A DNA stretch of 64,000 nucleotides from Anastatus disparis (Eukaryota > Arthropoda > Insecta > Hymenoptera > Eupelmidae): contig JAFFSR010000242.1 in assembly GCA_017163975.1 (NCBI GenBank), positions 5,915,001 to 5,979,000 on the forward strand, written 5' to 3'. The notes beneath the pieces are model-generated. The model worked only from the letters and a program-made list of their open reading frames with translations, made no database searches and had not been told where the DNA came from. Within the stretch, counting starts at the first letter, position 1, and every line of letters begins with the position of its first letter. Shown piece after piece: positions 48,312 to 58,586 of the stretch. A program made the position numbers and the translations under genes.

Positions 48312-48356
48312 ATGATGGATCTAACACATTTAAAAATTGAAACCAATTTAGATTGA
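48312..48356 (+). other. Conserved micro-ORF upstream of P450 gene 2
   Basis: Fourteen codons, MMDLTHLKIETNLD, then TGA, 113 bases before the gene 2 start. Compared with the gene 1 copy, TTA/CTA, ACG/ACA, ATC/ATT, GAG/GAA and ACT/ACC are synonymous changes; CTT/CAT and TTT/GAT are not. Confidence 0.4.
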
Positions 48357-48468
48357 TAGTAATATCTACACTGATTACTACACATTGTGACTATAAATAT
48401 ACGTCAAGTTCATTTTAAAGAAGTTACAGCTGCGGAAAATCGCTCGTCAGTTGCATTTTTCATTCACG

Positions 48469-49995
48469 ATGGATATAACGTGTTTAACAGTAGTGCTTAT
48501 TTTAATTGTAACATTGTTATATTGGCTATTAACTAAAAATTACAACCGTTGGCAAAAACAAAATATACCGTGTATGCCTCATCCTATTCCAGGATTTGGT
48601 CACGTGTTATCGCTTTTAACATTTAAAGAACATCTATCCAATTTCACTGATAGAATATATAAAAGTAATGAAGCCAGTGTAGTTGGATTTTACTTTATGC
48701 GTAAGCCAGCAATACTTGTTCGTGATCCAAATTTAGTGAAAGATATTATGCAAACTAATTTTTCCAGTTTCAATACTAATCTTCTACGAATAAATGAAAA
48801 AACAGATCCTATATTGGCAAAAAATCCATTTTTTGTAGAGGATTTCCATGAATGGAAAGTTACAAGAGCTCGTACAACCAATACTTTGACAAGTAAAAAA
48901 TTGAAAAGTCTTTTTGTTATAGCTAACAATGTATGCTCAAAAATGAGTGAATACGTCGAAAGAAAAGTCAAAGATAATTCTGGTCTACATGAATGTGAAC
49001 TTAAAGATTTTTTCATCAAATATACGGGTGAAATCGTAGCAAATGCAGCATTCGCTATTGAAGGTCAAAGTTACAACGACAATCCTGATAAGATGGCATT
49101 CGTTAATTTTATCAAAGATGTGTTTTCTCCATCATTTATTAATGGTTTGAAACAAGCTTTAATTTTTTATTTGCCTGATATTGCTGATTTAATTGGTGCT
49201 GCCTTTTTCGAAAAGAAAACAAGCAATTATTTACGTCATGTAGTGGAGACTATGATAAAGCGCAGAAAGGAAGAGAATAATAAACCAGATGATTATTTAC
49301 AGTCCTGCATAGATAATAATTCAAGTGATACAGAAGAAAATATTGATAGTATTATCGCGGATGTTATAATTTTTTATACAGATGTTTATGAGACATCTAG
49401 TACCAATTTAGCTAGTATATTATACTTATTATCTGAAAATCAAGAAATACAAGAAAAGTTACGTGATCACATAAATTCAGTTTTTAAAAGTGAAAGTAAT
49501 GGCACTGTGACATTTGAATGTTTAAAAAATTTTACTTATTTAGATCAAATAATTCAAGAATCTATGCGATTAATGCCACCTGTTGGTGTATTATTAAAGC
49601 GCTGTACTCAAGAAATTACATTAGAAGGACATGATGGAATCAAATGTCATTTATATCCAAATGATCCAGTTTTTATTCCACTTATGAGTTTACATCGTGA
49701 TGAGAAACATTGGCCTGATTCTTCTGTATTTGATCCTGAAAGATTTAGTCCAGAGAATCAAGAAAAACGAAATAAGTTTGCTTTTCTACCTTTTGGGGAA
49801 GGGCCAAGAATGTGCGTTGGTATGAGATTAGCTTTAATGATAATGAAACTTGCGATTATTACAATGATTACTAAATATAAAATTATACATTCGTCAAAAA
49901 CACAAACGCTTGAATTGGATAACTATTCGTTCATTAATATCAATTGTATCAAAGACGGTTTGTGGGCAAAATTCGAAAAATTGAAGAATAATTGA
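48469..49995 (+). CDS. Cytochrome P450, clan 3 (CYP6-like), array gene 2
   Basis: Intronless, 508 residues from MDITCLT. The anchor helix and hinge are nearly identical to gene 1. It keeps WKVTR, I-helix TDVYETSS, ESMR and PFGEGPRMCVG with the haem cysteine, so it should be catalytically competent. Its C-terminal strand differs from its paralogs (NINCIKDGLWAKFEKL), with a two-residue shift before it. The start sits 3,020 bases after that of gene 1, and about 320 bases of 5' flank are shared with gene 1, marking this pair as the youngest duplication by flank similarity. AATAAA is at about 50076. Substrate unknown; expected membrane-bound ER monooxygenase. Confidence 0.95.
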   Translation: MDITCLTVVLILIVTLLYWLLTKNYNRWQKQNIPCMPHPIPGFGHVLSLLTFKEHLSNFTDRIYKSNEASVVGFYFMRKPAILVRDPNLVKDIMQTNFSSFNTNLLRINEKTDPILAKNPFFVEDFHEWKVTRARTTNTLTSKKLKSLFVIANNVCSKMSEYVERKVKDNSGLHECELKDFFIKYTGEIVANAAFAIEGQSYNDNPDKMAFVNFIKDVFSPSFINGLKQALIFYLPDIADLIGAAFFEKKTSNYLRHVVETMIKRRKEENNKPDDYLQSCIDNNSSDTEENIDSIIADVIIFYTDVYETSSTNLASILYLLSENQEIQEKLRDHINSVFKSESNGTVTFECLKNFTYLDQIIQESMRLMPPVGVLLKRCTQEITLEGHDGIKCHLYPNDPVFIPLMSLHRDEKHWPDSSVFDPERFSPENQEKRNKFAFLPFGEGPRMCVGMRLALMIMKLAIITMITKYKIIHSSKTQTLELDNYSFININCIKDGLWAKFEKLKNN

Positions 49996-50249
49996 TAATA
50001 ATTTTTTTTATGATTAAACTTTTTGCTTTTCTGGAGAATTTTATTTTATATTACTATATTTTTTATAAAAAAATTAATAAAAAAAGAATATTTTTGTTTT
50101 AAATTTTAATGTTCCCAAGTTTTATATCACTATAAGATTTAAAAATTCCATTCATATTTTAAAAAATGTAAGAAGAGTATATGTATTGTAATATTTGTAT
50201 ATTTTAATATTATTACCATCTAAAACCATACGATGATTTTGAAATCGAT

Positions 50250-50505
50250 ACAGAATACATAAAATATGTATAAATAAACAACAAATATTTTGTGTAATTA
50301 AAACACAACTTGTGTCTCAATTTACATTTTTATTTACATTTATATATTTTGTGTAAAAATAGTGTTGAATACAATGTGTATAACTCTTAAAAACAAATTT
50401 AATGTGTTAAATATAATATTATACAATATTTGTGTTATTATTTCTAGTGGAGTTTAAACACACATTGTATGTTCAAACTTCACCCGGTTTTCAACTGTGC
50501 ATTTA
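50250..50505. repeat. Word-rich tract ending in GGTTTTCAACTGTG
   Basis: Contains recurring ACACAA/TTGTGT, CATTGTAT/ATACAATG and TTAACACATT-like words, and finishes with CACCCGGTTTTCAACTGTG, which resembles the internal end of the 39 kb element (GATTTTCAACTGT). A matching left end was not located, so boundaries are approximate. Confidence 0.4.
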
Positions 50506-50599
50506 AAATAAAAAAATCACATTAAAATTTTTCTACTATGAGGAAGCTTGTTTTGTATTAAGAAGTGACTGTAATTGGACAAATACAAATACGATAATA

Positions 50600-50603
<4 letters not shown>

Positions 50604-50643
<40 letters not shown>
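50604..50643. repeat. (AT)n microsatellite
   Basis: About 20 uninterrupted AT dinucleotides. Confidence 0.9.
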
Positions 50644-50649
<6 letters not shown>

Positions 50650-50761
50650 ATGAATAAGTTTGAAATATAAAAATCTATTGATATAGGCTTCCTTGTTCAA
50701 TGAAAATCTTTTCTGCCAATAAATTAACATTTCTAAAAGTAATAGACATAACAAAAACTGC

Positions 50762-50865
50762 AGACTACTTTTAGACCTTGTACTTATCAATAATCATAGA
50801 CCAAACATTATCGATGCAAAATAATAACGATGATTTGTTATTGAATGACTGAAAGCTTTATTTTA
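50762..50865. other. Duplicated noncoding block, copy 1
   Basis: Shares CTTTTAGACCTTG, AATCATAGA and TTGTTATTGAATGACTGAA with 54452-54555 and 60312-60420. All copies follow a P450 gene. No reading frame is common to them. Confidence 0.5.
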
Positions 50866-51578
50866 CAAGAAACAAATTTTAAATATTGAAAAATATACGT
50901 GTATATTATATATATTTATATTTTTTTTCATGTTTTACAGTGCCATTCAATAGTTTCTAATAAAATTTCAAAAATCAATTTTAATTTTCTTTTTTCTTTG
51001 TTTCTTATTGTGCATTTATTTATTAATCAATGTTTGATCGTGTAATCATTATCATTTATTATGTACTCATTTTGATTTTACATTATTCGCTGTTGTTTTA
51101 TATGTGTAATATGCATCCATCGTATTTTATGTTTTTTTTTATGCAGTCACACGTACTTCTTTTCTGTTGTAAACAATTCATGCATGTATATCTTGATTAT
51201 TTTTCATTCGCTGGATTGTTATTCTTATTTCAATATTACTTAAATATCGCAAGAGCTACATATATATAAATAACATAAAATATTAATAAAATAAATAAAA
51301 TTTACTTATTTAATAAATTTATAGAGTTGATTTATTTCAAATAAAAATAAAAATATATATCTACTATTTCGAATGATATTGCATAATGATAAGATTTCAT
51401 ATTTCTAAAAAAAAAAACTGTTTCTAAAGTTGTTTTGATAATTTTTGTGTTAACAAAACAAATGATTATTAATATATCTTTTAAAATACATTGTTCATCA
51501 TTTTGATACATACATATTTAAAAATTTTCCAGTAGCTAAAGCTGCAACAAGGTACTCAATAGTTACCTTGAATGTATA

Positions 51579-51620
51579 ATGGATCTAACGCGTTTAAAAA
51601 TAGAGACTGATTTATTTTAA
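51579..51620 (+). other. Conserved micro-ORF upstream of P450 gene 3
   Basis: Thirteen codons, MDLTRLKIETDLF, then TAA, 118 bases before the gene 3 start. The first of the paired ATGs seen in genes 1 and 2 is lost, but the frame and stop position are kept. Confidence 0.4.
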
Positions 51621-51737
51621 TACCTATATCTATACTGCTTTACTTCACATCTTGACTATACATATACTTCAATTAAGTTCACTCTAAGGAAGTTGTAGCT
51701 GCAGCGATTTGCTTGTCAGTTGTATTTTGAATTCACA

Positions 51738-53252
51738 ATGGATGTAATGTGTTTAACAGTAGCGCTTATTTTAATAATAACATTGTTATATTGGTTATTA
51801 ACGAAAAATTATAACTATTGGCAAAAACAAAATATACCGTGTTTGCCCAATCCCATTCCAGGATTTGGTCATACTTTAGCTTTTCTTACATTTAAAAAAA
51901 ACTTATCTGATTTTGCTGACTATATATATAATGGTACACAAAGTAGTTTGATTGGATTTTACTTTATGCGTAAACCAGCATTACTTGTGCGTGATCCAGA
52001 ATTAGTGAAAGATGTTATGCAAACTAATTTTTCAAGCTTTAATAGTAATCACAGTTTCCTTGATGAAAAGACTGATCCTATATTGGCCAATCACCCATTT
52101 TTTGTTAAAGATTCACATAAATGGAAAGTCACAAGAGCTCGAACAACCAATAATTTGACAGGTAAAAAATTAAGAAGTCTTTTTATCATAGCTAACAACG
52201 TATGTTCAAAAATGAACGAATACGTTGAAAGAAAAGTCAAAGAAAATTCTGGTTCATATGAATGTGAACTAAAAGATTTTTGTAAAAAATATACTGGTGA
52301 AATTGTGGCTAATGCTGCATTTGCTATCGAAGGTCAAAGTTATGAAGATAATCCTGATAAAACGGCCTTTGTTAACATTGTTAAAGATGTGTTTACTCCA
52401 AACTTCCTAAATGGTTTAAGACAAGCTTTAGTTTTTTTTCTATCTGATGTTGCAAGTTTATTTGGTGTTAGCTTTTTCGATAAAAAAACCGAACATTATC
52501 TACGCCATGTTGTGACAACTATGATGAAGAATCGAATGGAATCAAATAATAAGCCAGATGATTATTTACAATTTTGTATTGACAGTAATTCAAATAATAC
52601 AAACGGAAATATAAACAGTATTATTGCGGATGTTATTATTTTTTATGGTGATGTTTACGAGACATCTAGTACAACTTTAGCTACTGTGTTATATTTACTG
52701 TCTGAAAATGAACAGATACAAGAAAAGTTACGTGATCATATACATTCTGTTTTTAAAAAAGAAGGTGATAGTTCTATGACTTTTGAATCGTTGAAAGATT
52801 TGACTTATTTGGATCAAGTAATACAGGAATCGATGCGTTTAATGCCACCAGTTGGTGCAGTAGCAAAGCGTTGTACTCAAGAAATTACCTTAGAAGGGCC
52901 TGATGGAGTCAAATGCCATTTACATCCAGGTATTTCGGTATTCATTCCAGTTTCGAGTCTACATCATGATGAAAAATATTGGCCAGAGCCTAATGTTTTT
53001 GATCCTGAAAGGTTTAGTCCTGAGAATCAAGACAAACGAAATAAATTCGCTTTTCTACCTTTCGGGGCTGGACCAAGAATGTGTGTAGGAATGAGATTAG
53101 CTTCAGTGATAATTAAACTTGCAATCGTTAATTTGATTACTAAATACCAAATTGTGCACTCGTCAAAAACACGAAAAACAATGGAATTGGACCCTCATTC
53201 ACCAATAAATTATGTTAAGGGCGGATTGTGGGCAAAATTCGAAAAATTATAA
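51738..53252 (+). CDS. Cytochrome P450, clan 3 (CYP6-like), array gene 3
   Basis: Intronless, 504 residues from MDVMCLT. Membrane anchor, PCLPNPIPGFGH hinge, WKVTR, I-helix GDVYETSS, ESMR, DPERF and haem loop PFGAGPRMCVG are intact; the haem loop has GAG rather than the GEG of the other copies. It lacks a few residues at the C-terminus (ends FEKL). Residues around the K helix (EGDSSMTFESLKDLTYLDQV) are almost the same as gene 5, whereas other parts are further apart, again suggesting exchange. The upstream block with micro-ORF and TATA-like motif matches genes 1 and 2. AATAAA lies at 53340-53345. Confidence 0.95.
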   Translation: MDVMCLTVALILIITLLYWLLTKNYNYWQKQNIPCLPNPIPGFGHTLAFLTFKKNLSDFADYIYNGTQSSLIGFYFMRKPALLVRDPELVKDVMQTNFSSFNSNHSFLDEKTDPILANHPFFVKDSHKWKVTRARTTNNLTGKKLRSLFIIANNVCSKMNEYVERKVKENSGSYECELKDFCKKYTGEIVANAAFAIEGQSYEDNPDKTAFVNIVKDVFTPNFLNGLRQALVFFLSDVASLFGVSFFDKKTEHYLRHVVTTMMKNRMESNNKPDDYLQFCIDSNSNNTNGNINSIIADVIIFYGDVYETSSTTLATVLYLLSENEQIQEKLRDHIHSVFKKEGDSSMTFESLKDLTYLDQVIQESMRLMPPVGAVAKRCTQEITLEGPDGVKCHLHPGISVFIPVSSLHHDEKYWPEPNVFDPERFSPENQDKRNKFAFLPFGAGPRMCVGMRLASVIIKLAIVNLITKYQIVHSSKTRKTMELDPHSPINYVKGGLWAKFEKL

Positions 53253-55983
53253 AATTAATTGTAATAATTTTGTTATAATTATACTTTTTATTTTCTTGGA
53301 GCATTTAATTTTACATCATTATATTTTTATAAAAAAATCAATAAAATAATATATTTGTTTTTAATTAAAATTTGTTGTAATTTTATATCAATTTCAAAAA
53401 CCATAATTATTATTATAATTAAATCATTTTATTAGATTTACATATGTATATTTTTTTTATTTATATTGATATTATTACATTTATATATTAAAATATGTAT
53501 GAAAAATATTAATTTTGTAAGATTAAATCAGCAATTTTCCATATAATAATTCTTGAGTTTTATGTTTGCTAAACTCATCAGGGAAGGATAAACATTGCTA
53601 AAAAAGAAAGTAAGTGAAGGTTAAATTAAAAATGTTTGTTTTTTATGAATGATTTTTCTTTGCGCATAGAATTACTTAAAGTAATGCTTTGTAATAATAT
53701 TGAAAATATACAATCCACAAATAAAACATAAAAATGTATTAATATTGTTGATTCTTTAAAATTTTGTGTTTTATTATTTACTATATGTAATTGCAGACTT
53801 GTGCACATACGTATTAATGTTTCATATAATTAAACATGCACATACCCTAATCGACGCAATTTTCTCTAATTAAAGTTAGCACCAATTATATATAGATTCT
53901 AGAATATTAATTATATTTATTTCAAACATAAAAAAGCATTATATTGAAGCAAAAATTAAATTATTCTTATGGATTAAATTTTCTGTGTAATTTTACATAA
54001 TTGTATTTTACGTAACTAAAAATAATTTTTTAAACGAAAATAAACTGTTAATAATTTATTAAAAGCTTTGGATTTCATAATAAAATTTTACACAATTCAA
54101 TGCGAATTCGGAAATAAAATTATCCATCATGTGTTCATAAATTAAATCTTAAAACATTTATTAATGTTATTATGAACCGTATGAAAATTAAATTAATGAT
54201 AGTATTAAAAAAGGTATTTAGATCGCGAGAATACAAAAAATAAAATTGTTACTATTAAATTAATTTTGTCGCATGGAAGCTTGTTTTGTGATAACAAGCG
54301 GTTTTAATTGAAAAAAATACGAATATTTTAATACAACATTAAATACAATATGAAGAAAATTGAATAATTTATCGATCTAAGTTTCTTCGTTGTGCGAAAA
54401 TATTTTGTAACGACGAAACTTACATTTCCAGAAATAATTGTAAAAAATAGATTCTTTTAGACCTTGGACATATAAATAATCATAGAACAGCTATGATTGA
54501 TGCACATTAATAAAATGACTTGTCATTGAATGACTGAATGCTTTTTTTCATAAAAACCATTTTTTAAAATATTTTTTGATTTTATAATTATTGTCACTCA
54601 TTATGTGCTTCTTTTTGATTCTACATTGTGTGATGTTGTTTTTATCCGTTCGTTTTAATTAATTACATACGCGTTACGTCAGCTTATTAAAATAAAGCTG
54701 ATCATTTTTCCAGAGTACTTCTCTCATATAAACATATATATTTACACTATATAGAAGATGTAGTAATATTATGTTGATCAAAGAGATTTTGTCAACAAGT
54801 GTTCTATAATGTCGAGTGTTGATAATATAAGTATCTAGCGAGCTCTCCAAACGATCCAACAGGAAACTGCATTTGCGTCACTTTAACAAGTGAATGTATA
54901 TTAAGTTCATCGGTTTACCGAGTGAAACGCTGACAACATCGATTATTGTTCGTTTTTAATTTATATATAAATCATTTAAAAATAAGAATAAATAAAATAC
55001 TTACAGCCATCATAAGTTTGATTGATTGTTGAAAATTTTACGTAGAAAATAATGATAACTATTAAATATTGCATAAGATAATTTTTAAATATAATTTAAT
55101 TATTTCTTATTTAACAAATAACTTAAATTATCAAATTGTATTGAAAAATAAATACGTTAACAGTATCGGTTGGTTCAGAGTTTATATGAAACTTCAGTAA
55201 GCAATGTAGCTTATTAATTTATGATTGAGTTTTGGGCATTAAATGCAAAAAATACAATTATTAATTTGTACCTCAAAGAGGAAATGAACTTTGCAAATTC
55301 GAAATTGGTTCGGTAAAGGATTTAAAATAATAATTTTGAGAATAATTTGATTACAATTTTAAGTTTAAGTATTTAACTTTAATTTTTTATGACGAATATT
55401 GACTATAAAAAAATGTTTAATATTAAAATATTTTGAATAATTTTACATAATCAAAAGAATTTTCGATCGTATCAGCGTGTGACTTGGAAACATAATTAAA
55501 TAATGCAAATTAGTTCACGTCTACAAGAAAAAAAAACTTTAATTGAATTGACACAATGATTTTTTTAAAATTAGAAAACTACGCAGCACTTTATATTAAA
55601 CATGCACAGAAAAATAACTAGTCATCGTGACAGGATATATTTGGACAGAGCTTCACATATCCTCTTCCTACGCGCTTGCAGTGCATTAAAACAATCCAAC
55701 TACAAAAACATAGGCAATAAAGTAACTAAATTAAATACCTGTAATAATAAGATTAATTAAAATTTCATGTCCATAATACTAACAACAATGACATTTTGAT
55801 ATATCTCTCTATACTTTACTTCAAATATTAACTTTACACCTACTTACGCACACATGTGCACGTATACTCACACTTATACACACATACACATAGATATATA
55901 TACACATCTGTATATTAACTAACTTTAATCTCAGGCAGCTACAGGCACAGTCAATCACTAGTCAGTTGCCTCTTAGATTTGCG
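53253..55983. other. Spacer between P450 genes 3 and 4
   Basis: At 2.7 kb the longest spacer in the array. It contains duplicated block copy 2 (54452-54555) and, at 54750-55310, a segment similar to 29965-30420 upstream of Nischarin. The region just before gene 4 (55840-55960) lacks the shared promoter block of genes 1-3 and is instead ACAC/ATAT-rich. Confidence 0.5.
54452..54555. other. Duplicated noncoding block, copy 2
   Basis: Shares CTTTTAGACCTTGGACATA, AATCATAGA and TTGTCATTGAATGACTGAA with the copy at 50762; similarity extends upstream to GGAAGCTTGTTTTGT (54274) and its match at 50530. Confidence 0.5.
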
Positions 55984-57510
55984 ATGGATCTCACGTATTT
56001 GATAGTAGCGCTTGTTTTATTCGTAACTTTTGTATACTGGTTATTAACAAAAAATTATAATCGTTGGCAAAAACAAAATGTACCATATTTTCCGAATCCT
56101 GTTCCAGGATTTGGTCACTTGTTACCACTTTTAACGTTTAAAAAACAGATATCCGATTTTGCTGACAAAATATATAAAAGTAATGAAGCCAGTGTAGTTG
56201 GATTTTACTTCATGCGTAAGCCAGCCATACTTGTGCGAGATCCAGAATTAGTGAAAAATGTTATGCAAACAAATTTTTCAAGTTTTAGCAGTAATCTTGT
56301 ACGAATAAATGAAAAAGCAGATCCTATATTAGCACAGAATCCATTTTTTGTTGAAGATCTGCATAAATGGAAAGTCACCAGAGCTCGAACAACCAATAAT
56401 TTGACAGGTAAAAAATTGAAAAGTCTTTTTGTTATAGCTAACAATGTGTGCTCAAAAATGAATGAATATGTCGAAAGAAAAGTCAAAGGAAATTCCGATT
56501 TTCATGAATGTGAACTCAAAGAATTTTTCACCAAATATACTGGTGAAATCGTAGCAAATGCAGCATTTGCCATTGAAGGCCAAAGTTACAGCGACAACCC
56601 TGATAAGATGGCATTTGTTAATGTCATAAAAACTGTGTTTTCTCCATCATTTATTAATGGTTTGAAACAAGCTTTAATTTTTTATTTGCCAGATATTGGA
56701 GATTTAATTGGTGTTTCCTTTTTCGAAAAGAAAACAGATAATTACTTACGTCATGTTGTGGAAACTATGATAAAGCGCAGAAAAGAAGAAAATAGTAAAC
56801 CAGATGATTATTTGCAATTTTGTATAGATAATAATTTAAGTGATACAGGAGAAAACATAGATAGTATTATCGCGGATGTAATTATCTTTTATGGTGATGT
56901 TTATGAGACATCTAGTACCACCTTAGCTAATACATTATATTTATTATCTGAAAATCAAGAAATTCAAGAGAAGTTACGTGATCACATAAAATCAGTTTTA
57001 AAAAGTGAAAGTAATGGTATTGTGACATTTGAAAGTTTGAAAAGTTTAACTTATTTGGATCAAATAATTCAAGAATCTATGCGTTTAATGCCAGCAGCTG
57101 GTACTTTATTAAAGCGTTGTACTCAAGAAATAACATTAGAAGGGCCTGATGGAATTAAATGCCATTTATATCCAAATGATCCTGTTTTTATTCCACTTAT
57201 GAGTTTACATCATGATGAGAAACATTGGCCTGATTCTTCTGTATTTGATCCTGAAAGATTTAGCCCAGAGAATCAAGAAAAACGAAATAAGTTTACCTAT
57301 TTACCTTTCGGAGAAGGGCCAAGAATGTGCGTTGGTATGAGATTAGCCTCAATGATAATGAAACTTGCGATCATTACTTTGATTACTAATTATAAAATTA
57401 TACATTCATCAAAAACACAACAAACGCTGGAATTGGATCCTTACTCATTTCTCAATTATTTTAAGGGTGGATTGTGGGCAAAATTCGAAAAATTAAAGGA
57501 TAATAAATAA
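55984..57510 (+). CDS. Cytochrome P450, clan 3 (CYP6-like), array gene 4
   Basis: Intronless, 508 residues from MDLTYLI. Signal-anchor helix, PYFPNPVPGFGH hinge, WKVTR, I-helix GDVYETSS, ESMR followed by LMPAAG (PPVG in the others), DPERF and PFGEGPRMCVG. The change beside the ExxR motif, in the beta1-4 region that lines the active site in P450s (SRS5), could alter substrate preference; that is inference. A stretch from about residue 58 to 125 is almost identical in DNA to gene 1. Its 5' flank differs from genes 1-3, so regulation may differ too. AATAAA at about 57716 precedes an (ATCT)n run. Confidence 0.95.
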   Translation: MDLTYLIVALVLFVTFVYWLLTKNYNRWQKQNVPYFPNPVPGFGHLLPLLTFKKQISDFADKIYKSNEASVVGFYFMRKPAILVRDPELVKNVMQTNFSSFSSNLVRINEKADPILAQNPFFVEDLHKWKVTRARTTNNLTGKKLKSLFVIANNVCSKMNEYVERKVKGNSDFHECELKEFFTKYTGEIVANAAFAIEGQSYSDNPDKMAFVNVIKTVFSPSFINGLKQALIFYLPDIGDLIGVSFFEKKTDNYLRHVVETMIKRRKEENSKPDDYLQFCIDNNLSDTGENIDSIIADVIIFYGDVYETSSTTLANTLYLLSENQEIQEKLRDHIKSVLKSESNGIVTFESLKSLTYLDQIIQESMRLMPAAGTLLKRCTQEITLEGPDGIKCHLYPNDPVFIPLMSLHHDEKHWPDSSVFDPERFSPENQEKRNKFTYLPFGEGPRMCVGMRLASMIMKLAIITLITNYKIIHSSKTQQTLELDPYSFLNYFKGGLWAKFEKLKDNK

Positions 57511-58586
57511 ATTTTTTTTGTGATTATGCTTTCTGACGTTTACAATTGATGAATTTTTTAACTTAAACAAAAACTGTAAAATATGGAAACGTTGTTATCT
57601 TATTAAATTAATTGAATGGTTTTTTATATAATTTTTCAAATTTATAATGTTCAGTTTTGTTATCGATTATCTGATATTATTTTTTGTATTACACACTTTT
57701 TGTAAACTGTTACAAAATAAATATATATCTATCTATCTATCTATCTATCTCATCGTTTAAAAAAGACAAAGATCATATGATTGTTTTTTTAAAAAATCAG
57801 TTTTAATACATATGTATTTTTTTATATATATATCGATAATATCTAATTCATAGTTATTAATATGATAGCGTACTATCTCTATTGCAATAATAAATAAAAA
57901 ATGTTAATCGCAGTAATCTTTGAATTCTGTAATTTCCAAAGTCAGCCTAGAAGTATGTGAACTTTTTATTTATGTGATAATTTATATAGATATCAAGTAA
58001 ATTTATTATTTATAATATAAATTATTTAGGCTTATTTACATAGTTATAAATTTTTTTTTAATCACATATTCATGAATGTATACATACATTATCATTTTAT
58101 AGAAAAGTATAATTTTATTTTCTTGGATGATCCGTATATGTTTCAATGTAAAATGGTTGAAAAATAAAATTACATAGTATTAGTTATTTATTAAAATATG
58201 CTGTAATTACAAATTTATCAAAGCTAAAACTTATAACTGTTTGAATTTTACCAATTAAATTCTCAAACATTCTTGGAATGTTTTATTGATTTTTTAATTA
58301 TTTAAATTTATTACTACAATTTAACATATTAAATTATAAAAATTTGTATCGCTTTTTAACGATATAAATGTGTATTCTAACAATTTCCGGTAGTTATAGT
58401 TACAACCAATTGCTTGATTTTTATCTTGAGTTTATAAGGGGACTGACGTTATTAATAATAAAGCTTCTTTATTTCGATGCCTATATATATTCTACTTGAT
58501 TTCATATCTTGACTGTACATTATATAAAGTTAATTCTTGAGTAGTTGTAGTTGTGGCTTCATTGTCAGTTGCATTTTGGATTCGCA
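57511..58586. other. Spacer between P450 genes 4 and 5
   Basis: Gene 4 3' UTR, an (ATCT)n microsatellite at 57726-57751 and AT-rich DNA. TATATAAA at 58521-58528 is a likely TATA box for gene 5. The micro-ORF of genes 1-3 is not preserved here. Confidence 0.5.
57726..57751. repeat. (ATCT)n microsatellite
   Basis: Six tetranucleotide units following a short (AT)n run. Confidence 0.85.

Larger units (their letters stand above)
49996..51578. other. Spacer between P450 genes 2 and 3
   Basis: Holds the gene 2 3' UTR, a possible foldback tract (about 50250-50505), an (AT)n microsatellite (50604-50643) and a conserved noncoding block (50762-50865). A 79-codon frame at 51030-51269 is hydrophobic and Phe/Tyr-rich, without a recognised family. 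Confidence 0.5.

Noticed and set aside
51030..51269. 79-codon hydrophobic frame between P450 genes 2 and 3
   Set aside because: Phe/Tyr/Leu-rich from T-rich DNA, with no family features and no equivalent in the other spacers.
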